A stretch of 64,000 bases of DNA from Eopsaltria australis (lineage: Eukaryota > Chordata > Aves > Passeriformes > Petroicidae), in the NCBI GenBank assembly GCA_034509425.1, contig JAVTVJ010000550.1:248001-312000 (forward strand). The letters run 5' to 3'. This document shows positions 57,632 through 64,000 of this stretch, one piece after another. Under the pieces are notes generated by a model. That model was not told the origin of the DNA, ran no database searches, and saw nothing but the letters and a program-made list of their open reading frames with translations. Within the stretch, counting starts at the first letter, position 1, and the number at the start of each line of letters is the position of its first letter. A program made the translations under genes and the position numbers.

Positions 57632-59601
57632 CTTCAATGGAAAGAAATGCACAGGTTTAAATGCTGGTGCTGCCATTAGCACATACAATCGAGGCGCTGA
57701 AGTGTGAATAACTTTGGTTATCTGTCAAATAGTCAAGACTGTTCCTGCTGAGTGATGGAGCCAGATGCTCACCATGCACTAGAGGGAGAGCAAAACTTGG
57801 AAAGAAGGGATTGAAATGTGACCAAAAAGATGGTTTTCTAAAATATTGCTTTGTTAACTAACACTTTAAAAAGTCAAGCACATGTTTATTTTGCAAAATA
57901 AACTGTCCTCAAAACCAATTGTTTGCAAAGCTTAAAATTTAGCTGGAGACAAATTTCTGGCATAAGCAATATTACCTATTAAACTACTAAAAACATCTTT
58001 TAAAATGACCTGAAGCATTTCTATAGAAGTCTCTTAACACTTGCAGAGCACTGACTTTTTCTGACCCCTCTGAAGTTATAGAAAACCTGTGCTCTGGAAT
58101 TCATCTTTCCCCAGTGGAAAACAGCAATAAATCTCTAAAAGCCACTGACAGTAAACCTATCTGACAAGTGATACACACTGTTAGTACTGTTCATGAATGC
58201 GTGGACACTGATTTTTAAAAAATCTGACAATTTTAGGCTTTTCTTGTTTCTCTAATCTGTAAAAACAGATGGGTACCAATGGGGAAATACCACAACATGC
58301 AAAAGCAGTGCTTTCAGACAGTTAAAAATGGATCACAGCATCCCTATAACCAGAAAGCCGAGAATTGGATTGATCAGACACCAAGCTTCATGAAACTGGA
58401 GGTACTTCCCAGAACTAAATGGGAAGGAATGATTGTACTGAGACTTTAAAAACTGATCACACTAGCTGCATAGATAACCCAGAACACATTTAGTCTTACC
58501 CAGCTGAACATTGAGTTCAACTCCAACCCAGATTCCAGCTGAAAAATCCACCGTTCCAACGTATCTCACTGTCCCCATCTTATTACTTCCAACACAGACT
58601 TGCTCACCCACAGCCACCCAGCTCGGCAAGACGTGGGCTTGATCTGCAGAAGCACCTTCTTCACAATCAGAACCATCCAAGTGGTCCTTCGTAACAAAAT
58701 CGTCCACAGAAGCATCAGGGTAAGTCTCAGGGTCTAAAGTGTCTTTTGCCAGTCCAGAACAAAAAGGGCTTTCCACAGCATCTGCGAGCCAGTCACCGCC
58801 TGCTGCTGCTGCTGCAGAGCTCTGCTGGCCCATGCACATCCTCTGCCCCTTGCCAGGGCCTCGGGGTGACTCTGAGGAGCTCGCTCCATTAGAGGACAGA
58901 AGGGAACACAACTGTGGAGCTGTTGAATGGTCAAAGTCCTTCCCATCTTCAACACCCATGAACTCAGTAAAGGAGTGATCTTCCAGAACGTCTGTTGTGT
59001 GCTCGACTGTCACCTCGTGTGCTGAAAATTCAATGGTGTTTTTGCCATCCAAGGAACTTAGAGCTGAGAGGGATCCAGCTCTGGCTAACTGCTGGGAGTC
59101 TCTGTCAGTGGCACTGAACGACAGTGGTACTTGCTCCGTTAAGGCACTGTTTTCTTTCAGTGGTAATGCAGGTAACTTCTCTCTCGCTAACTCCTTTTCT
59201 GACTCTCGACATTCCTTGTTCAAAGAAGACCTTAAATCATGTGCAAGGGACAATCCCGAGGGATCACTAGAGTCCAGCTCCTTGGTGTGACTGGCTAGCT
59301 GGTCTGTGCTATCACTACAGGGAACAAGCATGTCAGACAGGGTGGCATTAGAGGCACTGTGGGAAAAGTAGCCACTAGTGATGCTGCTAGTGGTGGGGCT
59401 GCGGGACACCTCTTTCTCAAGAACACGTGAGCTCATGAAGTCTGATTTAGAGGAAAACCACTCCCTGTTCTCCAGGCTAGCATTGTAAATACTGAAGTCA
59501 GCAAACTCTTCTGGTACATAAGGCCGGAAATTTTGAAAACTTTGTGGACTTATCAGTTTCTTATTAATGGCCTCCAACTCATTGTCTTCCTCCTCAGAGT
59601 C
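57345..59601 (-). CDS. KIF13A: KIF13A C-terminal part (last two exons, 462 aa), gene continues to the right
   Basis: Kinesin-3 motor that moves endosomal and other vesicles toward microtubule plus ends; only the cargo-side tail is here. Exons: 58500-59601 (1,102 nt) and 57345-57631 (287 nt), in frame across the junction, ending KSWIN-TAA. The penultimate exon starts DSEEEDNELEAINKKLISPQ and carries SRSPTTSSITSGYFSHSASN, ATLSDMLVP and EVTVEHTTDVLEDHSFTEFM, which match the remembered human KIF13A tail rather than KIF13B. The last part of that exon and the final exon encode a CAP-Gly domain (VGSNKMGTVRYVG, GIWVGVEL, GKHDGIVKGREYF, HGVFVRP). After it comes a basic Ser-rich tail. Motor, FHA and upstream stalk exons are not in the window, or only as small uncertain exons. 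Confidence 0.88.
58500..59601 (-). CDS. KIF13A: KIF13A penultimate exon (1,102 nt)
   Basis: Acceptor catttgcag, donor CAGCTGG|gtaaga. Encodes 367 residues of mostly disordered Ser/Asp-rich tail, then the first half of a CAP-Gly domain. The 18 residues open upstream of the acceptor are intronic and excluded. Confidence 0.9.
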
Positions 59602-60435
59602 CTGCAAATGAAGAGAGGAATTAGGATTAGGAGCCTGTGATAGTGAGGTTTCCAAAATTAACTAATCATCCTTGATTTTTTCCTTTCTGAGCATGGAGAA
59701 ATCTGTACCTTTAATATTCTTTAACTGAAGAATGGAAGACACCATTGGAAAGAGCTGCTGGGAATATATCCTAGCTACATGAGTTATTCAATTTTTAGAA
59801 AATAAATTCTAAATAGTTCAGAAAATATAAAGCAATAAAAGGAAAGTTACATATTTTCATCCACAAACTTTTTACTCCCACAATTTAGACTAATTAAACC
59901 TACTGAAGGTATTGCGTAGAGTTAATTCACCACCTAACAAGATAAACATAAATAAGAATGGAAAAGGCCTTATAGAGTCCCTGCTGCAATACAGGTTATT
60001 AAAAACTTTGGGATTATTAAAACCTTTGCACAGTGGGATTTTCTATTAAACAGATATCAGTGAGGTTAAATAATTTTGCTTACCCCTGGCTATCACACCT
60101 GCTCAGGATGCTTGAATATACAAGCAAAAAGATCAAATATTCCAGCAAATCTTCAAGGAAGCATTTGCATGCATACATGTATGTGTTTGGAGGGAAATAA
60201 GTGATACCAATCACCCTGGCAGAATTTGGAGGTGCCTCCCTGAATTTCCCCTTGGTGATGTGTGGGGATGCACTGTGACTAGACCACAGGTGTGGCTTTC
60301 ACAGAGCCCATCTCAAGCTGAGGACTTTGGTCTGTAAAGATGCATCTGAGAAACGTGGTAGGGCTGCTCCCCCAAGATAAAATACTGCAGGTAGGACTCC
60401 ACTTGGATGCTTTTTTAAGTACTTCCATTTTTATA

Positions 60436-60512
60436 TACATATGTGTCTTCATTTATATATATATATATGCAAGCATAAACATATGTATATGTATATACAC
60501 ACACATATATTA
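60436..60512. repeat. TA/CA-rich microsatellite
   Basis: Alternating TA with interspersed ATGTA and CACACA units in the KIF13A intron. Confidence 0.8.
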
Positions 60513-60901
60513 AAAATGGTTAGTTTACAGCAATTTTATACTAGAAATAATCGTATTTTAGGAAAAATGAAAACTGCTGAAGTACTTTAAAGAAACTCAA
60601 GCACCCGTTATTTCTCAGTTCCTTTATCTGCATCAGCAATTTTAAATACTAATCAAGGCAGATCCTGTGTGATATCTGAAGTACCTGGATGCCTTCAGAC
60701 ACCTGCTGTGATTCACCAAGGTAAAAGCAAAAGCAGAATAGTTGACCATATAACCATAGAGTACCAACACATCAAGATAAACATCCTCTTGAAAATGTTT
60801 CCTACACTTCATAATAGTCAAGACTGCTGAAATAATTTTGTGCAACAAAACTTCAAATGTCCAGACAGGAAACAGATTTGCTCAGTTTGCCCATGTCAGA
60901 A

Positions 60902-61305
60902 TAATCACAGAATTGTTTGGATTGGAAGGCACCTCTTGAGGTCAATTAGCCCAATCTCCCTCTGCTCAAGCTGGATCAGCCAGAGCAGGCTGTTCAAGAC
61001 ACTTGGGTGGGTTTTGAGATCTCTATACCCTTCCTGCACAATTCATTCCAGTGTTTGACTCCCCTCACAGCAGATAAAGTGTTTTCTTGTTGTACCTTGT
61101 GACCAGATGGAATCTCGTGTGTTTTGATTTGCCTCATGTCCTGGGCACTGCAGAGAAGAGTCTGCCTTGGCCCATCAGGTGTTTTTATACATTTGCAAGA
61201 TGCCCCTGTGACTGGACTCTGTAAGACTGAACAGCTCCAGATATTCCAGCCTCTCCCCATACATCAGATGGCCCTTACCTATAACAAGGTCTCATTTCCA
61301 TTCCT
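60902..61305 (-). mobile_element. CR1 LINE fragment (KIF13A intron), about 400 bp
   Basis: Starts aatcacagaattgtttggat tggaaggcacc and continues with ggatcagccagagcaggctg, ccttcctgcacaattcattc and agctccagatattccagcct. It is the reverse complement of a CR1 3' UTR, moderately diverged. Confidence 0.9.
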
Positions 61306-62137
61306 ACCATGTTCAAGTTCGCAGCAAATATAATTCAGTATTACCCATGTAGAGTGGCCTCTTAAGATGACTCAAGATTTTCAATAATATTAATATTTTG
61401 TTGGCACAGCTATCAGTATCTGAACAGGATGTCTCTACTTGTCCAAGTACATCTGACAAATCCAACCACATTTCAGATTATTAATATTTGCTCAAGTAAA
61501 GGCTTGGCATCCTTTGCTTCCTAATTTTTACAGCATGGCTTCAGAGTTATTTCCCATACGGAACTTGGATGAAGGCTTTAGTTTGCAATTATTTAATTCT
61601 CTGAAGAAGAGCAATAGTGTTATGAAATGTCATGTAAGAATATTGAGTGTTATTTGTGCTATTGAAAATCTTGCTACTTACATCTGAAATCCACAGTTCC
61701 TTTAGAAGTAAAGGAAAAAATTAATACCCGCTTTATTGAGACTAAGAATACCCTTCCAAGCACTAAAGCCTTACGCAAAACATCTTTTTTGCATATTGCA
61801 GGATACCAGTTGCTCATCTCTGAGGGATGTTTTCTCAATTATTCTGCTTACTTCTTCCCTTTTGCCCTTTTCACTTGTGCAAAACGAATTTTGTTCTATG
61901 CAGAACCATATAGTCTGGGGTTTTTTTTAAACATTAAAAACTAAGTGCTTCTCAAATACACCTTCTTAAGTTGAAGATTATATATGCGCTCCAAATTAAT
62001 AAACATTTAATGAAGGAAGTATTTCTAATCAATACTAGCTCAATGTCCCCTTGAGACCAAAAGGTATTTTTATAACAGAGTTGTTTGTGTCTCCTTTGAA
62101 ACTTGCAGGATTCCTCATTTGACTGAGAAAAACCCAC

Positions 62138-62183
62138 CTTGGTTGTGTCCCTGTTCAGAATCAGACTGGATAAGAGGCTGTAA
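62138..62183 (-). CDS. KIF13A: Candidate upstream KIF13A exon (46 nt)
   Basis: Acceptor gctatttctcag and donor CCAAG|gtgggt bracket 46 nt. In one frame it reads YSLLSSLILNRDTTK and ends at phase 0, as required to join the 58500-59601 exon. I cannot confirm the peptide as KIF13A from memory. The flanking frame is also open in the surrounding sequence, so coding status is uncertain. Confidence 0.45.
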
Positions 62184-62784
62184 CTGAGAAATAGCTCTGC
62201 AGACACACAGACATTGGTGACTTGATTAGGAAAGGTCAAACAAGTAACCACACTGTCAGTCATGTGCCATTTCAGAGTTATCTGACATCATAAGTACAAA
62301 AGCTAAGGTACAGAGAACTACTCTTCTTAAGTTTCCTGATGGGGAAATTCCAGAAAAAAAGCAATTCTAGAGTTCTTCAAATTTCTGTGGATGTGAGATG
62401 GGGAAAAAAAGAAAGAAGGTACTTTATACAGCTCAGGCTATTGGTATAAATAAAGAAAAATCTTTGAAAAACTGGTCAAGAAGCTTCAGCAACTCCCCTG
62501 GGATGTAACAGAATGACTATAATGAAAAGCAGATTTAAGAACTGGTAAGAGAAATACCATGACAGCAAGAACTAAGGAGACAAGACTATACATCAAATTC
62601 TAGCAGTAAAGAAGCAAAATAAGCAAGAGCACAGAGCAGCTTCCCTACAAAGATGCTTCGTAACAAAGATACTGTGTCATTAAAAGTTAAAGCATCCGAG
62701 CTTTCAAATCCCTAAATTACACCTCACAAGTAACCTCAACAAGCTAGTTCCCATTTTACTAATTTAAAAATCAGTAATACTTAC

Positions 62785-62824
62785 CTAGTGGTTGCACCAC
62801 TGGTTCCTCAGTTTTTATTGCCTC
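62785..62824 (-). CDS. KIF13A: Candidate small KIF13A exon (40 nt)
   Basis: Acceptor ccctcctag and an excellent donor CTAG|gtaagt bracket 40 nt that read EAIKTEEPVVQPL in the only open frame. It ends with one extra base, so it cannot join directly to either the 46-nt candidate (needs two) or the 1,102-nt exon (needs none) without another exon between. It may be alternative or spurious. Confidence 0.3.
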
Positions 62825-64000
62825 CTAGGAGGGTTTCCCCTTAGCCAGCCCCCCCTTAAACATGTTCATTTCTGGGAGGTTTTAAATACACTTAATATGA
62901 AAACATTTAATCTGACCTTAGCATAAGTCACTGTACTCCTGTATTATATAGAACATGCCCCTATATCATGCTGTTCTGATATAGCTGCAATATCAAGCAC
63001 ATGTGAGTACTATCTGAAATTTCAGGTTGAATGCTCTATTTTGGGCCAACTGAATAAAAATAGCTTTTGTAAATTTTTTTCCCCTTTCTTTGACAGATGT
63101 GTTTTGAATATTAGAGTACTCCAGCCTACTTAAAACATAGGACTCACTGCAGCTCTGGAAAACGGGGTAGCCTGGGAAGCCTACATCCTACAAAGGCTTC
63201 TTTCCTAAAGCAATAAAACCCCCCAGAAGCATTATTTGCTGAACACACCACCACAGGCTGGCAGGGCTACGCAAAGCAGCCGTGTCAACCTCCTCCCCAC
63301 TCGCAGCTGCTACTTCTTGCCTTTCTCCCCAGGACCCACTCAAGGGTCTAAAAGGTCATCAGACAGAGGACTAGATCCAAATGAAATATAACTCCATAGT
63401 AGTCAAGCCATCAACTGGGTGGAAGACTTCCCTTGATCTAACTTCCTATGCAACCAAACAAAAAGCTGTCTTAATACAAGGAAGAAGTTAGCAGGAGCAA
63501 GCAGCTGAGAACTGAAAGAACAGCTCTTTCCATGGTCCTGCTTGCTACAGCAGGTTTACAGTGTTCAGTGAATTAGTTCCCTTCTAGCTGGCAAAGCCTG
63601 GTGGCAGGATGTTACCCTTTTCTAACTCTGAAAGCTTCTGCATATCTGTGGAAAGCAGCACAGGCAAATGCCTAGGTTAATTCAGGGCATGCATGGGGTG
63701 GGACTTTGTTTTCACTCAAGGGATTAAAACTGCCCTCAAGTTGCTGTGGAAAGTTTTGTAACAATTTATTTTCCAAGGGATGTTTTTTCAACTTACTAGG
63801 AGATTTTTTTCTTCCAAATACCTTCATGCTATTTGTATCAGTGACTCAGTGCGAGTCAGCATGTCAGCTATCTTATGGAAAATTAACATGATCAAGAATA
63901 AAACAGCTGCCACCCTAACCCAGCAGCCAAGCTGCAAATATACCCACCAGAACGCTCAGGATACTTTGGTCTAACAACCTACAAAATAGCATTAGAAATC

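Larger units (their letters stand above)
59602..64000 (-). other. KIF13A: KIF13A intron sequence to the window edge
   Basis: Apart from the two uncertain small exons, a CR1 fragment at 60.9-61.3 kb and TA-rich microsatellites at 60436-60512, this 4.4-kb stretch shows no coding signal I can support on either strand. Confidence 0.6.

Noticed and set aside
59602..59655. An N-terminal extension METSLSQAPNPNSSLHLQ before the KIF13A tail exon
   Set aside because: It lies upstream of a good catttgcag acceptor and the conserved sequence begins exactly after it, so it is intronic.
59709..59730. A possible 16-nt exon (LKNIK) upstream of the KIF13A tail exon
   Set aside because: The splice sites are acceptable, but its length cannot reach phase 0 at the next exon, and one of the other frames has a stop.
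60684..60701. A possible 18-nt exon reading VSEGIQ on the minus strand
   Set aside because: There is no polypyrimidine tract before the acceptor and no family support.

Overview
This is a window of a vertebrate nuclear genome, almost certainly a bird. It has spliced genes with GT-AG introns, GC-rich CpG-island promoters, AT-rich introns and several 3'-truncated CR1 LINE copies, and no SINE or L1-like repeats. RANBP9 spans only about 38 kb. Gene names come from translating spliced exons by eye and comparing them with remembered human proteins; no database search was possible.

Layout from left to right. (1) 290-39,610, + strand: a complete RANBP9 gene, 14 coding exons, 693 aa after joining, frame consistent throughout. 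RANBP9 is the SPRY/LisH/CTLH/CRA scaffold of the CTLH (GID-like) ubiquitin ligase. (2) 40,000-44,082, - strand: NOL7, 8 coding exons, 230 aa, convergent with RANBP9; the two poly(A) signals are about 430 bp apart. (3) 44,230-53,690, - strand: SIRT5, 8 coding exons plus a non-coding first exon, 310 aa. It has a mitochondrial presequence exon and all expected catalytic, acyl-specificity and zinc residues. Its poly(A) signal lies only about 150 bp upstream of the NOL7 start codon. (4) 53,700-56,560: intergenic DNA. (5) 56,560 to the right edge, - strand: the 3' end of KIF13A (kinesin-3). It has a large penultimate exon and a last exon that together encode a complete CAP-Gly domain; further upstream exons lie partly or wholly outside the window.

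The RANBP9-NOL7-SIRT5 order matches human 6p23, as remembered. KIF13A next to SIRT5 does not match human, where it lies several Mb away and GFOD1 flanks SIRT5.

Points most worth a second look: a decayed tandem copy of RANBP9 exon 8 directly upstream of the real exon, which keeps a splice acceptor but carries stops; a very weak donor after RANBP9 exon 11, whose retention would give a protein without the C-terminal CRA region; a CAP-Gly domain on KIF13A; a GATAAG-rich purine tract in NOL7 intron 1; and a weak-first/strong-second start codon arrangement in SIRT5 that could make mitochondrial and non-mitochondrial forms. I found no RNA genes, CRISPR arrays or intact mobile elements.
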